NCBI GenBank assembly: GCA_051877855.1
Contig: JBJEJH010000040.1
Location: 1 to 64,000 of the forward strand
Source: MGBC120314 sp051877855
GTDB lineage: Bacteria; Bacillota; Clostridia; Lachnospirales; Lachnospiraceae
Length of the DNA stretch: 64,000 nucleotides
Direction: 5' to 3'
Under the pieces are notes generated by a model. That model saw only the letters and a list, made by a program, of their open reading frames with translations. It did not search any database and was not told the DNA's origin. Shown in pieces: positions 1 to 7,725 of the stretch (its first letter is position 1; every line of letters starts with the position of its first letter). The position numbers and the translations under genes were made by a program.

Positions 1-57
1 AGATAGGAAAGAGGAAAAAAACGAGTATCTTTAATGTGTAGCAGTTAAGGTTAATAA

Positions 58-130
58 TCCTCGATAGCTCAGTCGGTAGAGCGCGTGACTGTTAATCACG
101 ATGTCGTAGGTTCGAGTCCTACTCGGGGAG
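58..130 (+). tRNA. tRNA-Asn (GTT)
   Basis: A 73-nt cloverleaf. The 7-bp acceptor stem pairs TCCTCGA with TCGGGGA with one G-U pair, the anticodon loop reads CTGTTAA giving anticodon GTT, and the T arm is GTAGG-TTCGAGT-CCTAC. The discriminator base is G. No CCA is encoded. It is the first of three closely spaced tRNA genes that end at one terminator. Confidence 0.96.
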
Positions 131-169
131 CTAATTTGAATAATTGCAATTATCAAATTTAATATACAT

Positions 170-241
170 GGCTCCGTGGTCAAGCGGTTAAGACATCGCC
201 CTTTCACGGCGGTAACACGGGTTCGATTCCCGTCGGAGTCA
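170..241 (+). tRNA. tRNA-Glu (TTC)
   Basis: A 72-nt cloverleaf. The acceptor stem pairs GGCTCCG with CGGAGTC, the anticodon loop CTTTCAC gives TTC, and the T stem is ACGGG/CCCGT. It is the middle gene of the three-tRNA cluster. Confidence 0.95.
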
Positions 242-287
242 TTGGAGATAGGAATAATCCATTCTTATTGAACATACAATATAATAT

Positions 288-358
288 GGCGTGATAGCCA
301 AGTGGTAAGGCCCCGGTCTGCAACACCGTCATCACCAGTTCGAATCTGGTTCACGCCT
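288..358 (+). tRNA. tRNA-Cys (GCA)
   Basis: A 71-nt cloverleaf. The acceptor stem pairs GGCGTGA with TCACGCC, the anticodon loop CTGCAAC gives GCA, and the discriminator is U73, the expected identity base for tRNA-Cys. It is the last tRNA of the cluster and lies just before a terminator. Confidence 0.95.
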
Positions 359-364
359 CTCAAG

Positions 365-414
365 AAAGGTTGTCACTTAACGAATTTGCATTCGTTAAAG
401 CGACAACCTTTTTT
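365..414 (+). terminator. Terminator of the tRNA cluster
   Basis: A long inverted repeat (AAGGTTGTC...GACAACCTT, continued inward by TTAACGAAT/ATTCGTTAA) is followed by a T run. It closes the tRNA-Asn/Glu/Cys transcript. Confidence 0.9.
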
Positions 415-606
415 GTTTGGATGATTGATTATTGCCTTTTCTTCCACATCTTTCATAATCACTAACAGTTTCCCGGTTTCCGTCATGTTTTACATATCCA
501 AAGAGCAGTTTCACCTCCGACCCGATTTCCTCAATCTGTTCATCGGTCAGCCTCCGCACATCAATTACATTGGTAAGTTCTGCTCCGAAAGGCTGTCATC
601 AGGATG
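395..606 (-). pseudogene. Remnant of a PD-(D/E)XK nuclease/transposase-like protein (C-terminal piece)
   Basis: On the minus strand an open stretch of about 65 codons reads like ordinary protein (for example DVRRLTDEQIEEIGSEVKLL and LFGYVKHDGN) but has stop codons directly upstream and no start. Its style resembles the C-terminal part of the Rpn/PDDEXK-type transposase-like nucleases common in Lachnospiraceae. That family assignment is from memory and weak. The stop lies inside the tRNA terminator, consistent with a decayed insertion beside a tRNA cluster. The rest of the gap to position 850 shows no convincing gene on either strand. Confidence 0.3.
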
Positions 607-849
607 TAACAGTTTCACAATGGAAAGAAAGTTCTTTGGTTTTGATATTGATTGTCGCAAGGATAATTTCATATTAAGAATAATAGAATTCCAGAACACG
701 GTTTTGGCCGATCATGCAAAATGGTTGTTATTTTGGGGAACAAAAAAGCGGAATATAAATTTTACTTTACGAGTTGGAATATGAAGGATTGTTGAGCTGG
801 GTTCTTGAACATCAAATCAAAATAAATAATTTGTAAACGCGAAGAGAAT

Positions 850-908
850 AGAGAAAAAACAGAAATCGAGCAGGAGGGGATTAATTAAAATTCCTCCTAC
901 TCGATTAT
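850..908 (-). terminator. Terminator downstream of the ABC transporter operon
   Basis: Read on the minus strand, an AATCGAGTAGGAGG arm pairs with CCTCCTGCTCGATT and is followed by a T-rich run (TTTCTGTTTTTT). It lies 44 bp beyond the stop of the permease gene. Confidence 0.75.
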
Positions 909-951
909 TTATTATCCGCTTAACATCGGATGGATTACGAAGACTACAATC

Positions 952-1719
952 TTAAAGATTAATCGCTTTATCAATCAGCACGGAGCATCCCAAGGTGCAG
1001 CCAACCATAATTAATCCATTATAAATAATACTTGGCAGTGCGTAATGGAAGATTTGTTCTAAGTCAAAAGCTACAGCCATATCACTGTGTATGAATTTGT
1101 TATCAATGTAGTTTACCAGAATCATTAACAAGATAAATAATACAGTGCTGATGGTTTTGCGGAATCGGTTGTTTTGGAGTAATGTTGTTGATAATGTGAT
1201 GGCCAGGTAGGCGATGGTCACAATGGACAATACGGATAAAACCGAATAAACAATCCCAATGATTAAGGTGCCCCAGAACATACCAAGATCGATATGCAAG
1301 CTTTCTGCAAACATTTTAACCAGGTCTATTAAACCATACTGCTCATTGACTTTAATTCCTAATAAATACAGATCAAAGGCCGCAAGACCGCCGATGACAA
1401 TCACACTGAAGAGACCCAGGATAATTACATAACAAAGTTTTGATACAATGATTTTTAAAGAGGAATTCGGTGTCATAAAAATCAGATAGCTGCTTTTGGA
1501 ATTAAGTTCCTTCTCATAGTTGTTGATGCCAAGGACGAACACGATAAAGAAGCATACGATGGACGCAATAACGAGAAAAGACGAAGCCAAACCCATATGT
1601 TCAAGCTTTGAAGTCCAAAAACTTCCGACAAAATAAGTTTCCAGTCCGACTAATACGAAACACATGGTGATTAAAGTAACAATATTTTTTCTAAATTCAT
1701 ATTTGATCAATTTTAACAT
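952..1719 (-). CDS. ABC-2 type transporter permease
   Basis: A 255-residue integral membrane protein with about six hydrophobic segments. The first lies near residues 15-35, with others around 45-65, 95-118, 145-175, 187-203 and 225-250. It is probably the membrane half of an ABC exporter. Only 14 bp separate it from the upstream ATPase gene, and it is last in a three-gene operon behind a YtrA-type repressor. In related Firmicutes such operons respond to cell-wall stress or antibiotics. The substrate cannot be read from the sequence. Confidence 0.82.
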   Translation of the reverse strand: MLKLIKYEFRKNIVTLITMCFVLVGLETYFVGSFWTSKLEHMGLASSFLVIASIVCFFIVFVLGINNYEKELNSKSSYLIFMTPNSSLKIIVSKLCYVIILGLFSVIVIGGLAAFDLYLLGIKVNEQYGLIDLVKMFAESLHIDLGMFWGTLIIGIVYSVLSVLSIVTIAYLAITLSTTLLQNNRFRKTISTVLFILLMILVNYIDNKFIHSDMAVAFDLEQIFHYALPSIIYNGLIMVGCTLGCSVLIDKAINL

Positions 1720-1733
1720 ATATATCCCCCTAT

Positions 1734-2420
1734 CTACGCATAAATCTCTTTATAGAGATCTACAATTGATTTGCCGCTGTTTTCGCGAAGCTCCTCCGCA
1801 CTACCCTTGCGAACAAGACTTCCGTCTTTAATGAATATAGCGTAGTCGATGATTTTTTCCAGTTCGTCAACCAGGTGACTGGAAATAATGATAGCACGGT
1901 CTTCGGAGGCATTGCAGATAATGGTATTTATAATATTTTCCCGTGCAATAAGGTCAATGCCGTTTAATGGTTCATCCAGCATGACGATCTTAGCGTCACG
2001 GGCCAGGGTTACAGCTAACTTTAACTTGGCCAGCATACCGGAGGACATTTTGCTTACCTTATCTTTATGAGATAATTGAAGTTTCTCCATCAGGGTTTGG
2101 AAACGTTCCATGGAGAAGTCTTCAAAGAAATCACTGTAGTACTTTGCAACATCCTGACAGTTCATATAGCTGTAGAAATAACTTTCTGTCGGCATATAGG
2201 CGATGACGCTTTTATGTTTTACATTTAAAGGTTCATTGTCCATGGTGATGCAGCCTGAGGTTGGTGCAGTGAGACCGGCCACCATCTTCATAAATGTTGT
2301 TTTACCACTGCCGTTAGGACCCAGCAGTGCATAGATCTTACCGGGTTCAATGGTCACAGAGATGTCCTTGACAGCGGTAACAGTCATATATTTTTTTTCC
2401 AGATTTTCACACGATAACAT
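1734..2420 (-). CDS. ABC transporter ATP-binding protein
   Basis: A 228-residue ABC ATPase. The Walker A is GPNGSGKT near residues 34-41, the signature region reads MSSGMLAKLKLA (a relaxed form of LSGGQ), the Walker B is KIVMLDEP, and the switch histidine is in IIISSHLVDEL. It energises the adjacent ABC-2 permease. Its start lies 3 bp from the stop of the regulator gene, so the three genes are co-transcribed. The single short nucleotide-binding domain and the absence of a binding protein point to an exporter of the YtrB/BcrA type. The substrate is unknown. Confidence 0.92.
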   Translation of the reverse strand: MLSCENLEKKYMTVTAVKDISVTIEPGKIYALLGPNGSGKTTFMKMVAGLTAPTSGCITMDNEPLNVKHKSVIAYMPTESYFYSYMNCQDVAKYYSDFFEDFSMERFQTLMEKLQLSHKDKVSKMSSGMLAKLKLAVTLARDAKIVMLDEPLNGIDLIARENIINTIICNASEDRAIIISSHLVDELEKIIDYAIFIKDGSLVRKGSAEELRENSGKSIVDLYKEIYA

Positions 2421-2423
2421 AAA

Positions 2424-2783
2424 TTATCCCCTTTCAAAATAATCTTGAATTGCCCTTATCATTGATTCTTTGTCGTATCCGAGTTCCTTCATCTCATTGA
2501 CATACTCCTCAATTCGAAACTGTGCCATTTCCCTCTTAATATTTTGGTACATGTTCTCATCTTCGGTGACAAATGTGCCTAATCCCCTTCTGGTAAAGCA
2601 AAGATTCATAAGCTCCATTTCGTTATACACGCGGGCCGCGGTATTCGGATTGATCTGATATCGGACAGCGAGTTCCCTGGTGGATGGAAGACGGTCACCC
2701 AACGCCAGCTCGCCGCTTACGATTTGTTTCTTCAGATCGTTGATGACCTGTAGAAAAATTGGAACATTTGCTTTAAATTCCAA
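2424..2783 (-). CDS. GntR-family regulator, YtrA subfamily
   Basis: A 119-residue regulator with an N-terminal winged helix (GDRLPSTRELAVRYQINPNT at residues 29-48, then AARVYNEMELMNL) and only a short helical tail (about residues 85-119), as in YtrA rather than the large-effector GntR branches. It heads the operon with the ABC exporter. Dyad sequences overlapping and following its own -10 box suggest autorepression. The ligand is unknown. Confidence 0.9.
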   Translation of the reverse strand: MEFKANVPIFLQVINDLKKQIVSGELALGDRLPSTRELAVRYQINPNTAARVYNEMELMNLCFTRRGLGTFVTEDENMYQNIKREMAQFRIEEYVNEMKELGYDKESMIRAIQDYFERG

Positions 2784-2807
2784 ATTATCACCGCCTTTCT
2801 AATGAAT

Positions 2808-2852
2808 ACAGTATAATGTGCGCATTACTGTTCTAGTGAGATAGTACACTAT
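2808..2852. promoter_or_regulatory. Probable YtrA-type operators
   Basis: Two dyads sit over and just downstream of the promoter. ATAGT-GT-ACTAT (2841-2852) is perfect and overlaps the -10 box. ACAGTATAATG...CATTACTGT (2808-2831) is imperfect and covers the transcription start region. Their position before a GntR/YtrA gene fits autoregulation; this is inference. Confidence 0.5.
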
Positions 2853-2869
2853 AATCATATGAATGTCAA
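2841..2869 (-). promoter_or_regulatory. Promoter of the ytrA-type ABC operon
   Basis: On the minus strand TTGACA (2869-2864) and TACTAT (2846-2841) are separated by exactly 17 bp, a near-consensus vegetative promoter about 60 bp upstream of the regulator start. Confidence 0.75.
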
Positions 2870-2896
2870 TAGAAAAAAGTGAAAAAATATTTTTAC

Positions 2897-2954
2897 ATGA
2901 AAAAGGCTATTCACTTTGAGGGGATTGGGGTGATCTCTCAAAGCGGATAGCCTT
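2897..2954 (-). terminator. Terminator of the CobW operon
   Basis: An 18-bp imperfect stem (AAGGCTATCCGCTTTGAG with CTCAAAGTGAATAGCCTT on the minus strand) is followed by a T run. It lies about 40 bp after the stop of the distal CobW gene. Confidence 0.85.
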
Positions 2955-2994
2955 CGATTATAATTATCGCATTTTACAAATAGTATATCAGATG

Positions 2995-3948
2995 TTAGTT
3001 AAAGTACACATATGGAGCCGAGGGCATTGGTGCGGATTCGATTTCAGTAGCATAAAGTACCGGACCTTCGCCCTTGTAGAATTTGCAATCTTCCACCACA
3101 ATCTTGGCAGTCAGTTTAATACATTCATCCTTCTTAAGTTTGCGGATACGTTCGTCCGTGGTAATCAAACTCTTGCAGAATGGACCGATAAAGCGTACGT
3201 CATCAGCACAGCAGGTCATGGCAAAACGACCCGGTACGAAAGTGCCCTCCGGAAGACGGAAATTCTTGTAAACCAGAGCTTTGGTTACGATGGTTTTTCC
3301 ATCATACTTTTCAGGCTCGTCCATAACATCCACGAACCATATACCGAAGTCTTCATCCTCCAGTTCGATCACATCCTTGGAAATGTCATATGGAAGGGTG
3401 TCATTCTTATCCGGCTCGGTGCCGTCCGCATTTTCAAAGTAAACCTGTGCGGCAGGGTTGACAGCCTTAACATTACGACGGTAGGAACCAATCTTCGTAT
3501 CCTTGTCACAGCGGTTGAACACCACCATATCGGAGTTGGTGAATTGTTCCATTACAACCGAACGCATATTATTTAGATATAAGTCAAATGTCGGGGCAGC
3601 TACAGTGGTAATCATCTGAGCTATGGCCCAGTTTCTTGGAAGTGAAGTGTTAATAAGCTTTTCCATGCGCCACATACCATTCCATTCAATAATGACCTTC
3701 TTAGGTTTATGGGTTGCGGCAAAAGTAGAGAGCAGATCCGCTGTAAAATCTTCCTCATCCTCAACTACTTCAAGTACTGTATTTGCAGCTTTAAGAAAGC
3801 TTTCTTCAAATTCAACTTCACCCTCTTCACAGGCGATCACAAGAATCTTGTCGCCTTCGGTAAAACCGGGGTCTTCAAGAGTATCTTTAATAAATGAGGT
3901 CTTTCCGCTTTCAAGAAAACCGGCAAATAAAAATACAGGAATATCCAT
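2995..3948 (-). CDS. CobW/P47K-family GTPase fused to a DUF1980/YcgQ-like C-terminal domain
   Basis: A 317-residue protein. Residues 1-175 look like a CobW/COG0523 G domain: a P loop variant GFLESGKTSF (residues 10-19) and FNRCDKD as the guanine-specificity element. The usual CxCC motif is absent, and CEEGE occupies roughly the position after the P loop. From about residue 215 the sequence changes to GKTIVTKALVYKNF and then RFAMTCCADDVRFIGP, which resembles the C-terminal domain of YcgQ/DUF1980 proteins that pair with the YcgR permease. COG0523 proteins are metal-insertion GTPases or metallochaperones. The gene is second in an operon with a His-rich CobW protein, 21 bp downstream of it. The metal and client are unknown. 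Confidence 0.8.
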   Translation of the reverse strand: MDIPVFLFAGFLESGKTSFIKDTLEDPGFTEGDKILVIACEEGEVEFEESFLKAANTVLEVVEDEEDFTADLLSTFAATHKPKKVIIEWNGMWRMEKLINTSLPRNWAIAQMITTVAAPTFDLYLNNMRSVVMEQFTNSDMVVFNRCDKDTKIGSYRRNVKAVNPAAQVYFENADGTEPDKNDTLPYDISKDVIELEDEDFGIWFVDVMDEPEKYDGKTIVTKALVYKNFRLPEGTFVPGRFAMTCCADDVRFIGPFCKSLITTDERIRKLKKDECIKLTAKIVVEDCKFYKGEGPVLYATEIESAPMPSAPYVYFN

Positions 3949-3969
3949 ACAATCATTCCTTTCCTAAAT

Positions 3970-5178
3970 TTATTTTAATTGAAACAACTTCTCCAATTCT
4001 TCTTCTTTGAGGTTCGCACCGATTACACATAACTTACCGGTGTAGTCAGGCTGACCTTCACGAAGCTCGTATTCACCCGGTACTAAGTCAAAGTAGATAA
4101 AGGTTCCGTCTACATTTGGAACGATACCCTTGGCACGAAGAATCTGGCCATACTCATCTGTGTTTGCAAGCGTGTTAAGAATTTTCTCCATATCTTCCTT
4201 AGAATACTTGTGAGGAGTTTCCTTGCCCCAGCTTGTAAATACCTCGTCGGCATGATGATGGTGATGATGTCCGTGGCAGCATTCGTGATCATGGTCGTGA
4301 TGATGCTCATGCTCCTCGTCGTGGTCATGATGGCAGCACTCGTGGTCATGGTCGTGATGATGCTCATGCTCCTCGTCGTGGTCATGATGGCAGCACTCGT
4401 GGTCATGATCGTGATCATGGTGGTGATGCTCATGTTCCTCATCGTGGCCGTGATGGCAGCACTCGTGGTCATGATCGTGATCATGGTGATGATGCTCGTG
4501 CTCCTCCTCGTCGTCATCATCATGATGGTGTCCACATACAGGACATACGTCTTCCTCTTTGAGCATCTCTTCTGCAAGAGAATTCTTCTTATTCATCGCT
4601 TCAAGAATAATATCGCCACTTAAGTTGTCCCAAGGAGTGGTGATAATGGCAGCTTTTTCATTCTTTGTACGAAGAAGAGCAACCGCTTCTTCAAGCTTTT
4701 CATTGGAAATCGACTGGGTACGGCTAAGAACGATGGTGTCTGCATTTTCAATCTGATTGTTGAAAAATTCACCGAAGTTCTTCATATACATCTTACATTT
4801 GTTTGCATCGGCAACGGTGATGGAACTGTCAAGTTCTACCGGCTGTTCCTTCGCAATGTTAACAACGGCCTTCATAACATCCGAGAGCTTACCCACGCCG
4901 GATGGTTCAATAACGATACGATCCGGGGAGAATTTCTTAATTACATCAGCAAGAGCAGTACCGAAGTCTCCCACGAGGGAACAACAGATACAACCGGAGT
5001 TCATTTCCGTAATCTCAATGCCGGCATCCTTTAAAAATCCGCCGTCGATACCGATTTCACCAAATTCATTTTCAATGAGAACCACCTGTTCTCCCTTGAA
5101 ACTCTCCGAGATGAGTTTCTTGATCAGGGTTGTCTTTCCTGCACCCAGGAAACCTGAAATAACATTTATCTTAGTCAT
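3970..5178 (-). CDS. CobW-family GTP-binding metallochaperone with His-rich repeat insert
   Basis: A 402-residue COG0523 GTPase. GFLGAGKTTLIKK (residues 9-21) is the P loop, SGCICCSL the CxCC metal-binding motif, VIEPSG the Walker B/switch region, and SRTQ the likely guanine-specificity element. Residues about 213-310 are a low-complexity insert built from ECCHH.HDEEHEHH.DHDH units, opened by CPVCGHHH. The CobW C-terminal domain follows (about residues 330-402). Such inserts bind Zn, Ni or Co in this family. The gene has its own promoter and is first in a two-gene operon. Zinc trafficking is the best-supported role for relatives, but the metal here is not proven. No clear Zur box was recognised. 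Confidence 0.88.
   Translation of the reverse strand: MTKINVISGFLGAGKTTLIKKLISESFKGEQVVLIENEFGEIGIDGGFLKDAGIEITEMNSGCICCSLVGDFGTALADVIKKFSPDRIVIEPSGVGKLSDVMKAVVNIAKEQPVELDSSITVADANKCKMYMKNFGEFFNNQIENADTIVLSRTQSISNEKLEEAVALLRTKNEKAAIITTPWDNLSGDIILEAMNKKNSLAEEMLKEEDVCPVCGHHHDDDDEEEHEHHHHDHDHDHECCHHGHDEEHEHHHHDHDHDHECCHHDHDEEHEHHHDHDHECCHHDHDEEHEHHHDHDHECCHGHHHHHHADEVFTSWGKETPHKYSKEDMEKILNTLANTDEYGQILRAKGIVPNVDGTFIYFDLVPGEYELREGQPDYTGKLCVIGANLKEEELEKLFQLK
4238..4531. repeat. Tandem repeat encoding the His/Asp/Cys metal-binding insert
   Basis: Four imperfect in-frame units of about 57-66 bp (19-22 residues) lie inside the CobW gene, each encoding ECCHH-HDEEHEHH-HDHDH. The copies are nearly identical in DNA, so they probably arose by recent duplication and the copy number may vary. 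Open frames on the opposite strand here are artefacts of the CAT/ATG-rich repeat. Confidence 0.9.
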
Positions 5179-5227
5179 TATATTACCTCCAATTCGTGCC
5201 TGAAATTAAAAAAGCACCTAACAATAT

Positions 5228-5256
5228 AGTATAATCAAAAGTTTGCTTATTTACAA
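5228..5256 (-). promoter_or_regulatory. Promoter of the CobW operon
   Basis: Minus-strand TTGTAA (5256-5251), a 17-bp spacer and TATACT (5233-5228), about 50 bp before the His-rich CobW gene. The divergent nucleotidyltransferase gene may use the other face: TTACAA at 5251-5256 and TAAAAT at 5273-5278 with a 16-bp spacer. Confidence 0.55.
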
Positions 5257-5314
5257 GACTTTTGTAGAATGTTAAAATAGTTCTAACTAAGTAAAAGTTA
5301 TGGGAGAGAATAAA

Positions 5315-6226
5315 ATGAAAACAACATTAGTTATTATGGCAGCCGGAATCGGAAGCCGCTTCGGGGGAGGAATCAAGCAGTTAGAACCGGTGGGACCCAA
5401 TGGTGAAATTATCATGGATTATTCCATCTATGATGCCATGGAAGCCGGATTTGACAAGGTTGTATTTGTTATTCGTAAAGATTTGGAAGAAGTATTTAAA
5501 GAAGTCATTGGAAATCGTATTGAAAAGGTAATTCCGGTAGAATATGCATTTCAGGAGATTGATGATCTACCGGCAGGATATAGCGTTCCGGAGGGAAGAA
5601 CCAAACCTTGGGGAACCGGACAGGCAATCCTTGCATGTAAGGATCTCATTCATGAGCCATTTGCAGTTATTAATGCAGATGATTACTATGGCAAGGATTC
5701 TTTCCGTACACTGCATGACTATCTGGTAGAAGACCATGAGAAAGATGGAAAGTACAATATTTCCATGGTTGGTTTTATTCTTAAGAATACATTAAGTGAT
5801 AATGGTGCTGTTACAAGAGGAATCTGCCGTACGGATGCATCGGGAAATCTTGTGGCTGTGGATGAGACTTCAGGTATTGTAAAGACCGAAAACGGTGCAG
5901 CGGTAGAGAAGGACGGTGTTATGGTACCGGTGGATGTGGAGAGCAGAGTATCTATGAATATGTGGGGATTAGAACCGGATTTCTTTAATGAACTGGAGAG
6001 AGGATTTAAGGAATTCCTTGGTAATCTTTCGGAAGGCGGAAAGCAGGAGTATCTCCTTCCAACCATCGTGGACAGCCTGGTTAAGAAGCAGGAGGCAAGA
6101 GTAAAGGTTTTAGAGTCTAAGGATAAGTGGGTTGGCGTGACCTATAAGGAAGATAAACCGGTAGTTGTGGCTTCAATCAAGGAATTGATTGCTTCAGGAA
6201 AGTATCCGGATCAGCTTTATAAGTAA
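5315..6226 (+). CDS. Sugar-phosphate nucleotidyltransferase
   Basis: A 303-residue NTP-transferase-fold protein. It opens with VIMAAGIGSRFGGGIKQLEP, the nucleotide-binding loop with the GxGxRF..K signature, and carries INADDYYGK as the metal-binding Asp motif. It probably activates a sugar 1-phosphate, but the sugar and NTP cannot be read. A more upstream ATG exists at 5300, but ATG 5315 has a well-placed GGGAGAG and is preferred. It is transcribed divergently from the CobW operon and followed by the sirtuin gene 71 bp later. Confidence 0.85.
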   Translation: MKTTLVIMAAGIGSRFGGGIKQLEPVGPNGEIIMDYSIYDAMEAGFDKVVFVIRKDLEEVFKEVIGNRIEKVIPVEYAFQEIDDLPAGYSVPEGRTKPWGTGQAILACKDLIHEPFAVINADDYYGKDSFRTLHDYLVEDHEKDGKYNISMVGFILKNTLSDNGAVTRGICRTDASGNLVAVDETSGIVKTENGAAVEKDGVMVPVDVESRVSMNMWGLEPDFFNELERGFKEFLGNLSEGGKQEYLLPTIVDSLVKKQEARVKVLESKDKWVGVTYKEDKPVVVASIKELIASGKYPDQLYK

Positions 6227-6297
6227 AATGAGGATGCTCATTTCGCATGATGTTTCATCGGGATGGGTATATTTATAGAAAGGAAGGGGTGGTGGAT

Positions 6298-7053
6298 ATG
6301 GAAGAAAATAATAATAGCGAAGTGTTGAATCAAGAGAAAATCAGGCAGTTTGTGGACATGATACATCAGTCGGATAATATTGTATTTTTTGGCGGAGCCG
6401 GAGTATCCACCGAAAGCGGCCTTCCGGATTTTCGTAGTGTGGATGGCATTTATAATCAGAAGTATGATTATCCGCCGGAAACCATCCTTAGTCGTACATT
6501 TTTCATGAAATATCCCGAGGAATTTTACCGATTTTATCGGGATAAGATGATTTATTCGGATGCTAAGCCGTCTACGACGCATTGTGTGCTGGCGCAGCTT
6601 GAAAAGGAAGGAAAGCTAAAGGCTGTCATTACACAGAATATTGATGGGCTACACCAGATGGCGGGAAGTAAAAATGTCATCGAGCTCCACGGTACGGTGC
6701 ATAAGAATCATTGTGTTGCCTGCGGAAAGTTTTATGGGTTGGACGCGGTGACAGGTTGTGACGGGATTCCACGTTGTGAATGTGGTGGAAGAATTAAGCC
6801 GGATGTGGTGTTATATGAGGAAGGACTGGACAATGAGAAACTGACAAAAGCAGTGAAATATGTCCGTGAAGCCGATGTATTGATTGTTGGGGGAACCTCT
6901 TTAGTTGTATATCCGGCAGCAGGCCTCATCGATTATTATCAGGGACATAAGTTAGTTCTCATCAATAAGAGCACCACTCCATTTGATCACAGGGCCGATC
7001 TTCTGATTAATGACGGACTGGGTAAAGTCTTTAATGCTTTGCAAAATGATTGA
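6298..7053 (+). CDS. cobB: SIR2-family NAD-dependent protein deacylase
   Basis: A 251-residue sirtuin. GAGVSTESGLPDFRS is the NAD-binding signature, TQNIDGLH the catalytic-core motif, ELHGTV holds the catalytic His, and two cysteine pairs (CVAC and CEC-G) form the zinc ribbon. VGGTSLVVYPA is the late NAD-contact motif. Sirtuins remove acyl groups from lysines using NAD+. The start at 6298 has a strong AAGGAAGGGG ribosome binding site; an upstream in-frame ATG at 6247 has none. Confidence 0.92.
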   Translation: MEENNNSEVLNQEKIRQFVDMIHQSDNIVFFGGAGVSTESGLPDFRSVDGIYNQKYDYPPETILSRTFFMKYPEEFYRFYRDKMIYSDAKPSTTHCVLAQLEKEGKLKAVITQNIDGLHQMAGSKNVIELHGTVHKNHCVACGKFYGLDAVTGCDGIPRCECGGRIKPDVVLYEEGLDNEKLTKAVKYVREADVLIVGGTSLVVYPAAGLIDYYQGHKLVLINKSTTPFDHRADLLINDGLGKVFNALQND

Positions 7054-7080
7054 AATAATATAGTGAGAGCGTAATGAAAA

Positions 7081-7269
7081 ATGGATTGGGAATATGAAGT
7101 AGGCGATATTGTAAAGTTAAAAAAACAGCATCCCTGTGGCAGCAGTGAGTGGGAGATCCTTCGGGTGGGGGCGGATTTTCGGCTAAAATGTATGGGATGC
7201 GGACATCAGATTATGTTGGCACGCAAGTTGGTGGAAAAAAATACAAAAGATTTGAACAAAAAGGCTTGA
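7081..7269 (+). CDS. DUF951 family protein
   Basis: A 62-residue protein with the DUF951 pattern: Y-VGDIVKLKKQHPCGS-EWEILRVGADFRLKCMGCGHQIM. It holds three cysteines including CMGC. The function is unknown. In Firmicutes this small gene commonly sits just upstream of rpsF, as here. The ribosome binding site is weak (GTGAGAG), so translation may depend on the upstream sirtuin transcript. Confidence 0.9.
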   Translation: MDWEYEVGDIVKLKKQHPCGSSEWEILRVGADFRLKCMGCGHQIMLARKLVEKNTKDLNKKA

Positions 7270-7309
7270 TTTTTTTTCTGTGAGATGGTAAGATTAAATC
7301 CTTGTGATA

Positions 7310-7315
7310 TATAAT
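7310..7315 (+). promoter_or_regulatory. -10 element before rpsF
   Basis: A perfect TATAAT lies about 60 bp before the rpsF start, with only a weak -35 (GGTAAG at 17 bp). The leader after it holds a small hairpin (CTCCTA/TAGGGG, around 7324-7344) directly before the AGAAGGAGGTG ribosome binding site. It may be an S6:S18-type control site, but I did not find the diagnostic CCG bulge. Confidence 0.4.
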
Positions 7316-7374
7316 AATTCCTTGCTCCTAGCTGTGAATTAGGGGCCAGAGACCAGAAGGAGGTGCGAGACAAC

Positions 7375-7662
7375 ATGAACAAATATGAATTAGCAGTTGT
7401 TGTTAGTGCAAAAGTTGAGGATGATGTTAGAGTGGCTACAATTGAGCAGGTAAAAGAATACATTACTCGTTTCGGTGGCAACATTACTAACGTTGATGAA
7501 TGGGGTAAGAAGAAGTTAGCTTACGAAGTTCAGAAGATGAAGGAAGGCTTCTACTACTTTATCAAGTTCGAATCTGATGCTAATTGTCCTAATGAAATCG
7601 AGAAAAACATTCGTATCATGGAAAATGTTATCAGATACTTAGTTGTTAGAGAAGAAGAGTAA
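7375..7662 (+). CDS. rpsF: 30S ribosomal protein S6
   Basis: A 95-residue protein typical of bS6: MNKYELAVVVSAKV, then GKKKLAYEVQKMKEGFYY and a C-terminal ENVIRYLVVRE. S6 binds 16S rRNA together with S18, whose gene is the third of this operon. The start at ATG 7375 is fixed by AGAAGGAGGTG 9 nt upstream; a GTG at 7363 lies inside the ribosome binding site and is rejected. Confidence 0.97.
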   Translation: MNKYELAVVVSAKVEDDVRVATIEQVKEYITRFGGNITNVDEWGKKKLAYEVQKMKEGFYYFIKFESDANCPNEIEKNIRIMENVIRYLVVREEE

Positions 7663-7725
7663 TAATACATTTGAACGAAACTTTGCTTTACAGTGACTCT
7701 TTAATATGAAAGAGAGGTAGAGATT

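Noticed and set aside
425..784. Plus-strand open frame of 119 codons after the tRNA cluster
   Set aside because: No ribosome binding site, low-complexity start, and the opposite strand reads more like a real protein remnant over its first half.
2992..3576. 194-codon plus-strand frame opposite the CobW-DUF1980 gene
   Set aside because: No ribosome binding site; the minus-strand protein has recognisable GTPase motifs and operon context.
4110..4623. Open frames on both strands across the His-rich repeat
   Set aside because: They consist of Met/Val or Thr/Ile runs produced by the CAT/GAC repeat read in other frames; the CobW frame explains the region.
7316..7374. S6:S18 autoregulatory leader before rpsF
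   Set aside because: A small hairpin is present but the conserved CCG bulge could not be found, so it is only mentioned in the promoter entry.
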